63,927 nt of DNA from an uncultured Rubripirellula sp. GTDB taxonomy: Bacteria > Planctomycetota > Planctomycetia > Pirellulales > Pirellulaceae. This document shows, in pieces, positions 25,486 to 34,833 of the stretch. The notes beneath the pieces are model-generated. The model did no database searches. It was given only the letters and a program-made list of their open reading frames with translations, and had not been told where the DNA came from. The stretch covers positions 1-63,927 of the forward strand of contig CALIBL010000004.1 in assembly GCA_938045805.1 (NCBI GenBank), given 5' to 3'. The first letter of the stretch is position 1; the number at the start of each line of letters is the position of its first letter. The translations under genes were made by a program, and so were the position numbers.

Positions 25486-25842
25486 ATGTTCAAAGGCCTA
25501 GGTAATCTCGGCAACATCGCATCGATGGTTGGTTCACTTCAAAAGCTTCCAGAAAAGCTCAATGAACTCAATGAGCGAATGAAGCAGGAAGAGGTCAGCG
25601 CAAGTTCGGTGTGCGGCAAAGTGAATATCACCATGACGGGGACGGGGCATGTTCAGTCAGTTGAAATCGCTCCCGCATTAACTGGGGAGGCGTTACAGCA
25701 AGCGATTCAAGATGCCACCAACGCGGCCGGCGCCGCCGCAAAACAACTCTACGCCGAAGCAATCCGCGAACTCGCTGCCGAACTCGAACTCAATCTGCCC
25801 GGTATCGACAGCATGCTGACCAACCTAACCGGAGGGCGTTAA
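25486..25842 (+). CDS. ybaB: YbaB/EbfC family nucleoid-associated protein
   Basis: A protein of 118 residues, near the usual length. The N-terminal helix (NIASMVGSLQKLPEKLNELNERMKQEEV) is followed by strands SSVCGKVNITMTGTGHVQSVEIAP and a long Ala-rich C-terminal helix. This is the tweezer-shaped YbaB dimer that binds DNA. The start is ATG at 25486 and the stop is 3 bases before the recR ATG. The order dnaX-ybaB-recR is conserved across bacteria and links it to recombination and replication-fork functions. Confidence 0.93.
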   Translation: MFKGLGNLGNIASMVGSLQKLPEKLNELNERMKQEEVSASSVCGKVNITMTGTGHVQSVEIAPALTGEALQQAIQDATNAAGAAAKQLYAEAIRELAAELELNLPGIDSMLTNLTGGR

Positions 25843-25845
25843 GGG

Positions 25846-26445
25846 ATGGCGGATCATGGAGGAGCAGTAGCGGAATTAGTTGATCAACTTGGGCGACTTC
25901 CAGGCATCGGTCGGAAAAGTGCTGAGCGATTAGCATTCCATCTATTGCGAGTCAGCGAGAACGAGGCTTTGGCATTGTCGGAGGCGATTCGGCGTGTTCG
26001 ACAAGACGTTCGCTACTGCTCAAAATGCTTCAATCTATCTGAGACCGATGACTGCTTGATCTGCTCCGACCCTGCACGAGATCAGACTCGACTCTGTATC
26101 GTGGAACAACCTCGCGATTTAATGAGTCTGGAGCAATCGGCCGCCTTCAAAGGGGTCTATCACGTTCTACTAGGTCGCATTGCCCCGCTCGATGGTATCG
26201 GTCCTGATCAACTCACCATCGAACCACTGATTGATCGAGTGAGAACCGGCGATTTTGTGGAAGTGATCATGGCAACTAACCCCACGATCGAAGGCGATGG
26301 GACGGCACTTTACATCAGCAATCTTCTGAGTGAGTTTCCGGTGGAAATCACCCGTCTAGCTCGAGGGATTACCGCAGGCAGCGTGTTAGAGTATGCGAAT
26401 CGAGAAATGATCACCGACGCCCTAAGCGGTCGCCAAAAACTATAA
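25846..26445 (+). CDS. recR: Recombination mediator protein RecR
   Basis: A protein of 199 residues, the normal RecR length. The N-terminal helix-hairpin-helix is LGRLPGIGRKSAERLAFHLL. The zinc finger is C58-x2-C61-x8-C70-x2-C73. The Toprim domain starts RLCIVEQPRDLMSLE and includes the conserved YHVLLGRIAPLDGIGP and the TNPTIEGDGTALYI stretch. The C-terminal Walker-like segment is TRLARGITAGSVLEYAN. With RecO it loads RecA at gapped DNA. A GGAGGG tract 12 bases before the ATG is a good ribosome binding site. It is the last gene of the ffs-dnaX-ybaB-recR group; rpoN follows after 228 bases. Confidence 0.97.
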   Translation: MADHGGAVAELVDQLGRLPGIGRKSAERLAFHLLRVSENEALALSEAIRRVRQDVRYCSKCFNLSETDDCLICSDPARDQTRLCIVEQPRDLMSLEQSAAFKGVYHVLLGRIAPLDGIGPDQLTIEPLIDRVRTGDFVEVIMATNPTIEGDGTALYISNLLSEFPVEITRLARGITAGSVLEYANREMITDALSGRQKL

Positions 26446-26673
26446 TTGGAACGAAATTCGCTCAATTGTGCTGTTTTTGAGTGAGATGTGCCTTTTTGAC
26501 CGACAAAAATCGGCAAAAGCTTCTTAAAGTATCGTTCAATCAGGGAAACCAATCGCTGGATCACTGCCCGTTGGCGTCCCTTGAAGTAGACAAAACAAAA
26601 AAATATTTTCGTCCAATTTAGTACTCTTTGACCGAGCCAGACTCGGTCACTTCCACTCGAGAGATCAACTGTC

Positions 26674-28167
26674 ATGCGGATGTCGATGGGCCTTCAGGCC
26701 CGACAATTGCAAACACAAAAACTAGCACCGCGGATGATCCAGTCGATGGAAATCTTGCAGTTGCCGGCGCTTGCTTTGCAAGAACGCATCGAGCAGGAGA
26801 TGAATGAAAATCCCCTCTTGGAACAGCAGGAACTCGACCCTCTCGCGCCCGACAGCATCGAGGAAACAACGGACCGAGATACCCGCAGCGAAAACGAAAA
26901 AGAACTGGTGGTCGACACCGATCACGACAACCAAGAAGATTTCGAACGTCTTCAGAATATGATTTCTGAGCTTCCCAACACGTTTGATGAATCCTTTCGT
27001 CGATCATCCGGAGCAATGCAGGATGAATCGGATCGACGACACGACTTGATGGCCAACGCGGTTTCTCGTCCGGAATCACTCAACGATTTTTTATTACACC
27101 AACTCGCTGAACTTGATATTGATGATCGGCTGGAGCAACTCGCCGAACGCATTATCAGTACTCTGGATGCTAGAGATGGAGGCTACCTTCGCACACCGCT
27201 CTCAGACCTCTTGCCACAGAATCATCAGCCCGAAGATTTAGCTCTCGCGGAACAAGCACTCTTGATTGTGCAGTCACTCGAACCGACAGGCATTGCCGCG
27301 CGAAGCCTGTCAGAATGCCTACTAATGCAAATCAAAGCAGACTTTCCGCACCATGAGGAGATGCAAACATTAATTGAATCGCATCTTGAGGATCTAGGGG
27401 AGAATCGTCTTCCACAAATCGCCAAACGCACTGGTTACAGCATTGAGCTAATCCAGATTGTGCGTGCTGAGTTGCACGTGCTGAACCCAAAACCGGGTGC
27501 AGCCTTCATGGAAACCTACGTCCCGAATGTTACCCCAGACATCATTCTTGAGCAGGATGACGAAGGTAACTATCAGGTAAAGCTTGACGACGATCGCGTT
27601 CCCACTTTGTTCATCAGCGAGTACTACCGACGTCGCCTGCAGGATCCCAAGTGTACGGCGGAAGAAAAAGAATTTATCAAAAGTAAGATCAATGGAGCGC
27701 AGTGGCTAATCGATTCCATTGAACAACGAAGAAGTACACTCACTCGGGTGGCACAAGCGATCGTTGAGCACCAAAAGAAATTCCTCGACGAGGGTCCGGA
27801 ATCGATTGAACCGCTGAAAATGCAACAGATTGCCGACAAAGTTGGCGTTCATGTCACAACGGTCAGCCGAGCGGTCGACGACAAGTGGATGCAAACACCG
27901 CGAGGAATCTTACCCCTGAAAAGATTTTTCGTCGGTGGAACACAAACCGAAGATGGCGACGATGTCGCTTGGGACACGATTCGCATTAAGCTTCAAGATC
28001 TCATCGACAAAGAGGACAAGAGTGACCCGTACAGCGATGAGAAAATCGTTGAGGAACTCAAGAAATCAGGCATGAACGTGGCCAGACGTACCGTCACCAA
28101 GTATCGCAAGCGAATGGGCATTCCGAGTAGCCGTCAGAGGCGAGACTGGACGCTGCCGCGAAATTGA
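26674..28167 (+). CDS. rpoN: RNA polymerase sigma-54 factor
   Basis: A protein of 497 residues. Region I is MGLQARQLQTQKLAPRMIQSMEILQLPALALQERIEQEMNENPLLE, the Gln/Leu-rich part that contacts activators. A short acidic region II (about 50-90) follows. The core-binding region includes DFLLHQLAELDIDDR and GGYLRTPLSDL. The helix-turn-helix is MQQIADKVGVHVTTVSRAVDDKWMQTPRG. The RpoN box, ARRTVTKYRKRMGI, lies near the C-terminus and reads the -24 element. It directs polymerase to -24/-12 promoters in concert with AAA+ activators. I chose the ATG at 26674; ATGs two and four codons later are also possible. No HPF or PTS genes follow, unlike in proteobacteria. Confidence 0.97.
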   Translation: MRMSMGLQARQLQTQKLAPRMIQSMEILQLPALALQERIEQEMNENPLLEQQELDPLAPDSIEETTDRDTRSENEKELVVDTDHDNQEDFERLQNMISELPNTFDESFRRSSGAMQDESDRRHDLMANAVSRPESLNDFLLHQLAELDIDDRLEQLAERIISTLDARDGGYLRTPLSDLLPQNHQPEDLALAEQALLIVQSLEPTGIAARSLSECLLMQIKADFPHHEEMQTLIESHLEDLGENRLPQIAKRTGYSIELIQIVRAELHVLNPKPGAAFMETYVPNVTPDIILEQDDEGNYQVKLDDDRVPTLFISEYYRRRLQDPKCTAEEKEFIKSKINGAQWLIDSIEQRRSTLTRVAQAIVEHQKKFLDEGPESIEPLKMQQIADKVGVHVTTVSRAVDDKWMQTPRGILPLKRFFVGGTQTEDGDDVAWDTIRIKLQDLIDKEDKSDPYSDEKIVEELKKSGMNVARRTVTKYRKRMGIPSSRQRRDWTLPRN

Positions 28168-28304
28168 TAACGAACGCCGAGACGCAACGAAGTTCGCACG
28201 CGGGATCTTATCCACATTAGCAAGTCGAAGAACTTGACGGCTTGCTGCGATTAGAAATGATGTGGCTGCATCGTTTTCTTACCGCTTGAACGTTCTTCAT
28301 ATTC

Positions 28305-29228
28305 ATGAGCTTTAAACCCTATTGGGTGAGCCATCGCTTGCAACTTCATCGTGACTACCCGCAAACGATCAACCGCCTTCAAGAACTTCGCGACTTTGGG
28401 GCATGGCTCATCGATCAAGCGTACCCAGAGAGTTGCTTGATGTGCCATTGCGAAACAGAAGAAGAAAAGCTTTGCGCTCAGTGCTTCGCTGAACTATCCC
28501 TCAGCGAGCAGTTTACGACACGAGCTTGCACCCGCTGCGCGTTGCCACTGCATCAAATCACTAGACTCTCTGACACCGAAAGCAATCCCTCAAAGACGAT
28601 GGCGAACAGGACGATCAGTGAATCAAAAGATCGTCAACAAAAGTGCAGTTCTTGCAGGCACAAAAAACTAGAGTGGGATCATGCCGAATCGCTATGGATT
28701 TACGACGGCATGGTTAAAGAAGCGATCATTAGGTGCAAGTACACCCATAATCATAGCCTTGCACATCACTTGGGCATTCTGCTCGGTAAGCGACTTACTA
28801 GACATCCATCGTTTCCGCGTCCCAACCTCGTGACCCATATCCCCAGCCATTGGACACGCAGGATTTCCCGAGGCGGAGAAGCGGTGCATGGGCTCGCGCA
28901 AGCGGTGGCTCAAACGATTCGGGTGCCATGCAGGAGAACTCTTTCGCTACGACGGCCGATCGCCAAACAAGCTTGGCTGCGAAAATCGACTCGATCAGAG
29001 AACTTGCGAAACGCGTTCAAGCCATCACCATCACTAAAGTACTTCGGTACATCGTCTGTTGAAAACCAAGATGTGTTAGTGATCGATGATGTTCTTACAA
29101 CTGGCTCCACCGCAAATGAGTTTTGCCGAACCCTGAAAGAACTCGGAGCTAAGAGTCTGGCCGTGGCAGTGATAGCAAGAGCAACTCAAAGCACGAAACC
29201 TAACGCCGCAGGTCGAAATGGTATCTAA
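28305..29228 (+). CDS. ComF family protein (phosphoribosyltransferase-like)
   Basis: A protein of 307 residues, longer than the usual 210-240. The N-terminal zinc part has CLMCHCETEEEKLCAQCF and a CTRC...CSSC pair, with a polar insert of about 35 residues between. The phosphoribosyltransferase domain includes MVKEAIIRCKYTHNHSLAHHLG, VTHIPSHWTRRISRGGEAVHGLAQAVA, RRPIAKQAWLRKSTRSENLRNAF and the PRPP loop VLVIDDVLTTGSTANE. In Gram-positive bacteria ComFC helps DNA uptake or processing during transformation; in other bacteria a general role with RecA/PriA has been proposed. It stands 137 bases after rpoN on the same strand. Confidence 0.9.
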   Translation: MSFKPYWVSHRLQLHRDYPQTINRLQELRDFGAWLIDQAYPESCLMCHCETEEEKLCAQCFAELSLSEQFTTRACTRCALPLHQITRLSDTESNPSKTMANRTISESKDRQQKCSSCRHKKLEWDHAESLWIYDGMVKEAIIRCKYTHNHSLAHHLGILLGKRLTRHPSFPRPNLVTHIPSHWTRRISRGGEAVHGLAQAVAQTIRVPCRRTLSLRRPIAKQAWLRKSTRSENLRNAFKPSPSLKYFGTSSVENQDVLVIDDVLTTGSTANEFCRTLKELGAKSLAVAVIARATQSTKPNAAGRNGI

Positions 29229-29462
29229 ATCCACCCGATTGAAGCCATGCTGCGTGGGTGCGAGTGATTTTTCCGAACGGTTCCTCGGGAAGGCTCTGAA
29301 TCGGTGATGAGGATGCGTGAAAAGGTCGATAACATTGAGGACTCGGCCCAGACGGTGGCGAACCTCGTCTCGGTCTAAACGTAGAAAGCGAGTAACATTT
29401 GTCTTCTTGACTACACTATCTAAGTGCATCCGGCCCTTCCCTCCGCAGAGAGTCTCGATCCA

Positions 29463-30452
29463 ATGGCAGATCCCGAATCGTCTTCCGATGGTAAGGCGCG
29501 AGCAGGAAAAACCCGAATCGGGAAATCCCGAGCAGGAGTCCGGAGTGGCGGCTTTCGCAGAGCGGTCCTTAGGGGCTTGGGGGTTGTGCTTCCCCCGTTG
29601 CTGACGATCGTTGTTTTGATTTGGGCCTGGTCCACGATTGAGTCCTATGTGCTGACTCCAATCGAATCGTGGGTACGCTGGGGAGTTGTGGCAAATGTCG
29701 AAAATACTCTCTCTGAAATCCCGGCAGAGGCCCAACCAACTTTGACCACGCGTCGAACGGACGGGTTCACCTATGAAGGGACCCGATACGTCCCCGATCC
29801 TACGGGCCGAAGATACCTGCCCGAGAGTGTTAAACGATTGGTAGACCGACGCTTAGGTGATTTTGGGCCGTTCACACCAGCACCCTCGAGCGCTAATGCT
29901 TATTGGCATCGGTATGTGCAACTGCAGTACCTACAACGTCGATTCGTTGTCCCGGTCTTCTTGATCATCTTTACCACCGCGCTCTATTTTCTGGGTCGCA
30001 TTGTCACAATCGGTTTGGGACGTTGGGTATTACAAGGCTTTGAAAGAGCAATTCTCGGAACCCCCGTGGTTAGCAAAGTTTACGGGAGCGTGAAACAGGT
30101 AACCGACTTTGCCTTCAGCGAGCGGGAAATCGAGTTCAATCGAGTCGTGGCGATTCAATATCCGCGAGAGGGCATATGGTCGATCGGTTTCGTGACCGGT
30201 AATAGCATGCAGGGCATCGCGGACGTTACCGGTGAGCCAATGCTGAGCGTCTTGATGCCTACCAGCCCCATGCCGATGACAGGCTTCACCGTCACCGTCA
30301 AAAAAAGTGAAGCGATTGACCTCGATCTCACCATCGACGAGGCAATTCAGTTCGTTGTCAGCTGCGGGGTGGTGGTGCCGTCCCAGCAAATCCCAACCTC
30401 CAACGACTCGGGCCCGTTCAAGCAGGTCGGTGAAGGTGCTGATTTGAATTAG
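29463..30452 (+). CDS. DUF502 family membrane protein
   Basis: From the ATG at 29463 the product has 329 residues; a GTG at 29424 would add 13. A basic, Ala/Gly/Lys-rich N-terminus precedes one membrane helix (VVLPPLLTIVVLIWAWSTI) and a second near RFVVPVFLIIFTTALYFLGRIVTIGLG. The conserved DUF502 block follows: GFERAILGTPVVSKVYGSVKQVTDFAF, VVAIQYPREGIWSIGFVTG and LMPTSPMPMTGFTVTVKKSEAIDLDLTIDEAIQFVVSCGVVVP. The loop between the helices (about 90 residues) is longer than in most DUF502 proteins. Function is unknown. It is between comF and miaB on the same strand, but with gaps too long for a clear operon. Confidence 0.88.
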   Translation: MADPESSSDGKARAGKTRIGKSRAGVRSGGFRRAVLRGLGVVLPPLLTIVVLIWAWSTIESYVLTPIESWVRWGVVANVENTLSEIPAEAQPTLTTRRTDGFTYEGTRYVPDPTGRRYLPESVKRLVDRRLGDFGPFTPAPSSANAYWHRYVQLQYLQRRFVVPVFLIIFTTALYFLGRIVTIGLGRWVLQGFERAILGTPVVSKVYGSVKQVTDFAFSEREIEFNRVVAIQYPREGIWSIGFVTGNSMQGIADVTGEPMLSVLMPTSPMPMTGFTVTVKKSEAIDLDLTIDEAIQFVVSCGVVVPSQQIPTSNDSGPFKQVGEGADLN

Positions 30453-30813
30453 CCCCAAGCTGGCAAAACTGCATCGATCTCTGCGGGCTTTCGCAAAAAA
30501 AACGAGCTTTTGCACAGATCTCCTCGGTTCCTACTGAGGCTCATTAAAACGGTGCTCTGACTCATTGGTGCTTTCCGTTTCTATGCTTGGCGGCAGTCCA
30601 CAACCCCGCTTGTATTCGAAAGCACTGTCCCTATTCGAAAGCACGGTGCTGCGGGTATCCTGTAGGGTTGAGAGGCAGGGTCAAAGAGGCGGTTAGCGGC
30701 AGTCACGGAGACTGCGAGATTGAAAACCGTTTTGCCCGCCAAAGCCCTCGCGACTTGAATCCAAGCGATTTGGCAAATCACAAACGAGCGTCTTGAAGAT
30801 TGGCGATGAAGAG
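30453..30813. other. Gap of 361 bases before miaB with a 13-base direct repeat
   Basis: TATTCGAAAGCAC occurs at 30613-30625 and again at 30632-30644, start to start 19 bases. A short hairpin GCAGTC/GACTGC follows about 50 bases later. There is no gene. The repeats may be protein-binding sites of the miaB promoter. Confidence 0.45.
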
Positions 30814-32223
30814 ATGAAGAGAGTCTACATCAAAACAGTTGGCTGCCAGATGAATGTTTTGGACAGCGAAATGGTGATTGCCGACCTGAAGCGACACGGC
30901 TATTCAGTGGTGGACACACCGGAGGAAGCAGATTGTGTGCTGTACAACACCTGCAGCGTCCGAGAGCACGCCGAGGAAAAGGTCTACAGCGCCTTGGGAA
31001 CCATCCGGCAGGCAAAGGAGAAAAACCCGGAGAAAACCATCGGTGTGATGGGCTGCATGGCCCAGAAAGATCAAGAAATCATCTTCAAAAGGGCACCTTT
31101 TGTGGATCTTGTGGTGGGGCCAGGACAACTGCATACCATCCCCGGGCTCCTCGAAAAGGTTCAAGCGGGAGAGGGTAGACAGATGGCAGTTTCCCTGTCT
31201 CGCAAAGATGGATCCCAAGCGGTGATTGCGAGAAGCCACGAAACGTTCGACCCACTTCGTGATCCCACGATGCGTCCCACTCCGTTTCAAGCGTACCTTA
31301 GAATTCAAATTGGCTGTGACAAGTTTTGCACCTACTGCGTCGTGCCAAACACTCGGGGTCCCGAACAGGGACGCCCTCCAGCACAGATCCTCTCCGAAGC
31401 ACAGACGCTTGCCGAGCAAGGCTGCAAAGAAATCACACTGCTTGGCCAAACTGTCAACAGCTACAAATTCCGTCACGACGACGGATCACAAACCGACATG
31501 GCCTCCCTGCTGGAACAGTTACATGAAATCGAGGGCATTCACCGAATTAAGTTTGTGACCAACTACCCTAAAGACATGACTGAGCGACTGCTGGAGACAG
31601 TCAGAGATTTACCCAAGGTTTCGCCCTACCTGCATGTTCCCGCCCAAAGTGGATCCGATGTCATGCTGAAAAGAATGAAACGAGGGTACACGGTAGCGGA
31701 TTACATGGAGATGTTCGAACGCATCGAACGAATCCTTCCCCAAGCGACCGTGAGCAGCGATTTCATTGTTGGCTTCAGCGGTGAAACCGAAGAGGACTTC
31801 CAGAAATCGATTCAGCTACTTGAACGCTGCCGCTTCAAGAACAGCTTCATCTTCCAGTACAGCGTTCGACCGGGCACCAAAGCAGCGGAAAATCTACCGG
31901 ACGATATCCCTCGTGAAGTGAAGGTAAGACGGAACAATGAATTGCTGGAGGTTCAAAATCGAATCGCCAAGGAAGACAATCAAAAACTGATTGGCAGTGA
32001 GGTCGAGGTATTGGTGGAAGGTCCGAGCAAGAAGAGCAAAAACAGCAGCGATCCTTCCGTAGTACAAATGACTGGCCGAACCCATTGTGATCGGATCGTG
32101 GTCTTCGACGGAAACCGTCGACAAGCCGGTGAGTTCCTGCAAGTCCACATCGATGATGCCAGCAGCCACACGCTGATTGGACGCGTCAAAACTGTTGAAG
32201 TCGTATCCATCGGCGGTCTTTGA
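30814..32223 (+). CDS. miaB: tRNA-2-methylthio-N6-dimethylallyladenosine synthase
   Basis: A protein of 469 residues from the ATG at 30814, preferred because MKRVYIKTVGCQMN is the normal start; a TTG at 30793 adds seven residues. The N-terminal MTTase domain has its three cluster-binding Cys in VGCQMN, YNTCSVREHAEEK and GVMGCMAQ. The radical SAM motif is GCDKFCTYCVVPNTRGPEQGR (C-x3-C-x2-C). The barrel includes EITLLGQTVNSY, YLHVPAQSGSDVMLKRMKRGYT and DFIVGFSGETEEDF. A C-terminal TRAM domain ends the protein. It methylthiolates i6A37 in tRNAs that read codons starting with U, using two [4Fe-4S] clusters and SAM. Length and motifs are normal. Confidence 0.97.
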   Translation: MKRVYIKTVGCQMNVLDSEMVIADLKRHGYSVVDTPEEADCVLYNTCSVREHAEEKVYSALGTIRQAKEKNPEKTIGVMGCMAQKDQEIIFKRAPFVDLVVGPGQLHTIPGLLEKVQAGEGRQMAVSLSRKDGSQAVIARSHETFDPLRDPTMRPTPFQAYLRIQIGCDKFCTYCVVPNTRGPEQGRPPAQILSEAQTLAEQGCKEITLLGQTVNSYKFRHDDGSQTDMASLLEQLHEIEGIHRIKFVTNYPKDMTERLLETVRDLPKVSPYLHVPAQSGSDVMLKRMKRGYTVADYMEMFERIERILPQATVSSDFIVGFSGETEEDFQKSIQLLERCRFKNSFIFQYSVRPGTKAAENLPDDIPREVKVRRNNELLEVQNRIAKEDNQKLIGSEVEVLVEGPSKKSKNSSDPSVVQMTGRTHCDRIVVFDGNRRQAGEFLQVHIDDASSHTLIGRVKTVEVVSIGGL

Positions 32224-32302
32224 TCGCCCCGCAATAAACTTCCAAATCCAAATTTGAAAACGGCTATCCCACCCTTAACCAAACCTTCAGCGGAGCTGTC
32301 CC

Positions 32303-33577
32303 CTGAGTACCTCGTCTGCAAGTTCCGATATCACTTGGAAACAACTCGATAACGGCATGACCGTCTTGGTCCAGCCGATGCCGTGGCTTCGAACCGCAGC
32401 TTTCTCACTTGCACTTCGCGCTGGCGTTGACGTCGAGCCTGAATCGGAAAGCGGTTTGAGCGGACTGACGTGTGAAATGGTTCAGCGAGGTGCGGGACCA
32501 CACAGCAGCAGAGATCTTGTTTCGATCCAAGACAACCTAGGCATGGATAGGTCGTCGGGCGTAAGCACTTCGACATCAAACTTTGGCGCTTCCATGCCGG
32601 CTGAGTCGCTGGAGACAGCACTCGCTCTGTATGCGGAGATTGTTCTCAATCCCCATCTCCCTGAGAACCAACTCGAGGATGCGAGGATGATGTGTCTTCA
32701 AGAGATTCGCGCCAATCAAGACGAGCCAACCCACCGGGTGATGCAACGTCTGCGACAAATGCACTATGGTTCGGTACTGGGCCGATCCACCAATGGAACC
32801 GAAGAGGGCATCCGCGAAATCAAACAAGAAGACGTGCGTCGTTTTTTTGAAACAAACTACCACGCCGGTGGATCAATCGTTGCGGTAGCTGGTAATGTCG
32901 AGGCGGACTCTGTTTTTCGTTGGGTGGAAAAGTCATTTGGCCGTTGGCATACCAAGCCACTACCTGAAATGTCGATGGCCTCTGGTACCAGCGGTTACGA
33001 GCACATCAAGTCTGGGTCTAGCCAAACACATATTGGTTTTGCGTTCAAAACCATCCCTTACGGCCATCCCGATTACTTTCGGATGCGTGCCGGAATTGGA
33101 ATCCTCTCCGATGGAATGAGCAGCCGCTTGTTTGACCGAGTTCGCGAGCAACAAGGGCTCTGTTACACCGTGACAGCGAGCTGCCACTCCCTAAAACAAC
33201 ATGCAGGAGTTTTCGGCTACGCAGGCACCACACCGGAAAGAGCGCAACAAACTCTGGATGTGACCCTGAACGAAATCAGCGGTATGACCGAAGGCCTGAG
33301 CGAATCAGAACTCGAGCGGTGGAAGATCAGAATCCAGAGCCTGCTGATCATGGAACAAGAATCCAGCGCTTCTCGAGCCTCATCACTAGCTTCGGACTTC
33401 TACCAAGTTGGGCGGCCGATCACCACGGAGGAACTTGAATCAGCAATTGAATCATTGACAACGGATCAGATCTGCAGCTACTGGCACAACCATCCACCAT
33501 CTGACTATCGGATTGTCACACTCGGTCCTGATCCTTTAAACACTCCCGTAGATTCCATTTTGAAATCGGTCCAGTAA
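32303..33577 (+). CDS. M16 family peptidase-like protein (non-catalytic partner), probable CTG start
   Basis: An M16 (insulinase/mitochondrial processing peptidase) protein of about 424 residues. In place of the HxxEH zinc motif it has GLSGLTCEMVQRG, with neither His nor Glu positioned correctly, so this is likely the non-catalytic half. The M16 C-terminal landmarks remain: GSSQTHIGFAF and GMSSRLFDRVREQQGLCYTVTASC (substrate-binding R/Y motif). The first ATG, 32357, cuts off the ITWKQLDNG strand that begins M16 proteins. That strand is in frame and is reached from CTG 32303, 7 bases after a GGAG Shine-Dalgarno at 32292; no ATG, GTG or TTG lies between the upstream stop and 32357. Its stop is 2 bases before the active M16 gene. 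Confidence 0.85.
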   Translation: MSTSSASSDITWKQLDNGMTVLVQPMPWLRTAAFSLALRAGVDVEPESESGLSGLTCEMVQRGAGPHSSRDLVSIQDNLGMDRSSGVSTSTSNFGASMPAESLETALALYAEIVLNPHLPENQLEDARMMCLQEIRANQDEPTHRVMQRLRQMHYGSVLGRSTNGTEEGIREIKQEDVRRFFETNYHAGGSIVAVAGNVEADSVFRWVEKSFGRWHTKPLPEMSMASGTSGYEHIKSGSSQTHIGFAFKTIPYGHPDYFRMRAGIGILSDGMSSRLFDRVREQQGLCYTVTASCHSLKQHAGVFGYAGTTPERAQQTLDVTLNEISGMTEGLSESELERWKIRIQSLLIMEQESSASRASSLASDFYQVGRPITTEELESAIESLTTDQICSYWHNHPPSDYRIVTLGPDPLNTPVDSILKSVQ

Positions 33578-33579
33578 GC

Positions 33580-34827
33580 ATGCCCGTCTTCCGTGAAACC
33601 ACACTGAGCAATGGACTACGCATTGCGGCAGAAATTGATTCCCGCGGCTACTCGGCTGCATTTGGTTACTTTGTTCGAGCGGGATCTCGAAATGAAACCG
33701 ACCAACAGTCCGGACTCAGCCACTTCCTAGAACACATGATGTTCAAGGGTACCGCTCGACGCTCAGCGGCGGACGTCAACCGCGAACTTGACGAACTTGG
33801 AGGACAGGGCAACGCTTACACGACCGAGGAGCAAACGGTCTATTACGCAACGGTCCTGCCAAAATTCCAAGATAGGCTGATCGATTTACTGACGGACATG
33901 CTCACACCTTCTCTCTCCACGGATGAGTTTGAAACAGAAAGGAAGGTGATTCTCGAGGAGATTGCCAAGTACGAAGATCAGCCACCTTTTGGTGCATTTG
34001 AGCGATCCATGGAAATTCAGTTCGGTCCACGAGGTCTCGGAAGAAGGGTTCTTGGTACTGCTGAATCAATCCAAGAAATGACAGCTTCTCGAATGCGGGA
34101 TTATTTCCTGTCCATGTACCGCCCCGAAAATCTTGTTCTCGCGGCGAGCGGCAATATTGATTTTGATGCAATGGTCGAACAAGTCGAAACACTCACCTCA
34201 GACTGGTCGCAACGACAAACCACCGGAGAGAACCTCCTTCATTGTGACACCGCGGATTCACTACCGCCGGGAATCAGCCTTGAACCACACCTGAGTGTTC
34301 CAGAAATAAATCAGTCCTACCTAGTCAGGATCAGCAGCGGACCTTCCGAAGCTTCAGAAGATCGATACGCGGCTCGCGTCTTAGCCTCTATCTTGGGTGA
34401 TGAGGGTGGCAGTCGTATGTTCTGGGATCTCATTGATACGGGGCGCGCGGAGGTAGCAACCATCTGGCCACACGAATTCACCGACTGTGGAGCTTGGTTC
34501 ACCTACCTTGTCTGTGACCCCGCTGACGCACCTTCCAATCGCGATCAGATTGACCGTATCCTCAGCGACGTTGTGAAGGACGGAGTGACTCAGGAAGAAC
34601 TAAACCAAACACTCAACAAAGCTTCGGCTGGAATCATCATGCAAAGCGAGCGTCCCAGTAACCGACTCTTTGGCCTTGGCAGCCGCTGGCTGACTCAAGG
34701 TAAGTACCTCAGCACTGACGAACGCCTCGAGAAAATCAAACGCGTTACCATCGATGATGTTGGGAATGCCGCTAGAAACTATTTCCAGAACGCGTCTCAC
34801 CTGGAGGTGATCGCGTCGGGTCATTGA
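33580..34827 (+). CDS. M16 family zinc peptidase
   Basis: A protein of 415 residues with an intact inverse zinc motif H-F-L-E-H in GLSHFLEHMMFKGT near residue 47-57, and the distal Glu in LDELGGQGNAYTTEEQTVYYATVLP onward (ERKVILEEIAKYED). The C-terminal domain includes EINQSYLVRISSG and GDEGGSRMFWDLIDTGRAEVATIW. This is the processing-peptidase/PqqF/YmxG type. It starts 2 bases after the stop of the non-catalytic M16 gene, so the two probably form a heterodimer like mitochondrial MPP alpha/beta or the bacterial two-gene M16B pairs. No signal peptide is seen, suggesting a cytoplasmic or periplasm-independent role. Its stop is 6 bases from that of the convergent DUF1552 gene. Confidence 0.92.
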   Translation: MPVFRETTLSNGLRIAAEIDSRGYSAAFGYFVRAGSRNETDQQSGLSHFLEHMMFKGTARRSAADVNRELDELGGQGNAYTTEEQTVYYATVLPKFQDRLIDLLTDMLTPSLSTDEFETERKVILEEIAKYEDQPPFGAFERSMEIQFGPRGLGRRVLGTAESIQEMTASRMRDYFLSMYRPENLVLAASGNIDFDAMVEQVETLTSDWSQRQTTGENLLHCDTADSLPPGISLEPHLSVPEINQSYLVRISSGPSEASEDRYAARVLASILGDEGGSRMFWDLIDTGRAEVATIWPHEFTDCGAWFTYLVCDPADAPSNRDQIDRILSDVVKDGVTQEELNQTLNKASAGIIMQSERPSNRLFGLGSRWLTQGKYLSTDERLEKIKRVTIDDVGNAARNYFQNASHLEVIASGH

Positions 34828-34833
34828 TGCGGA

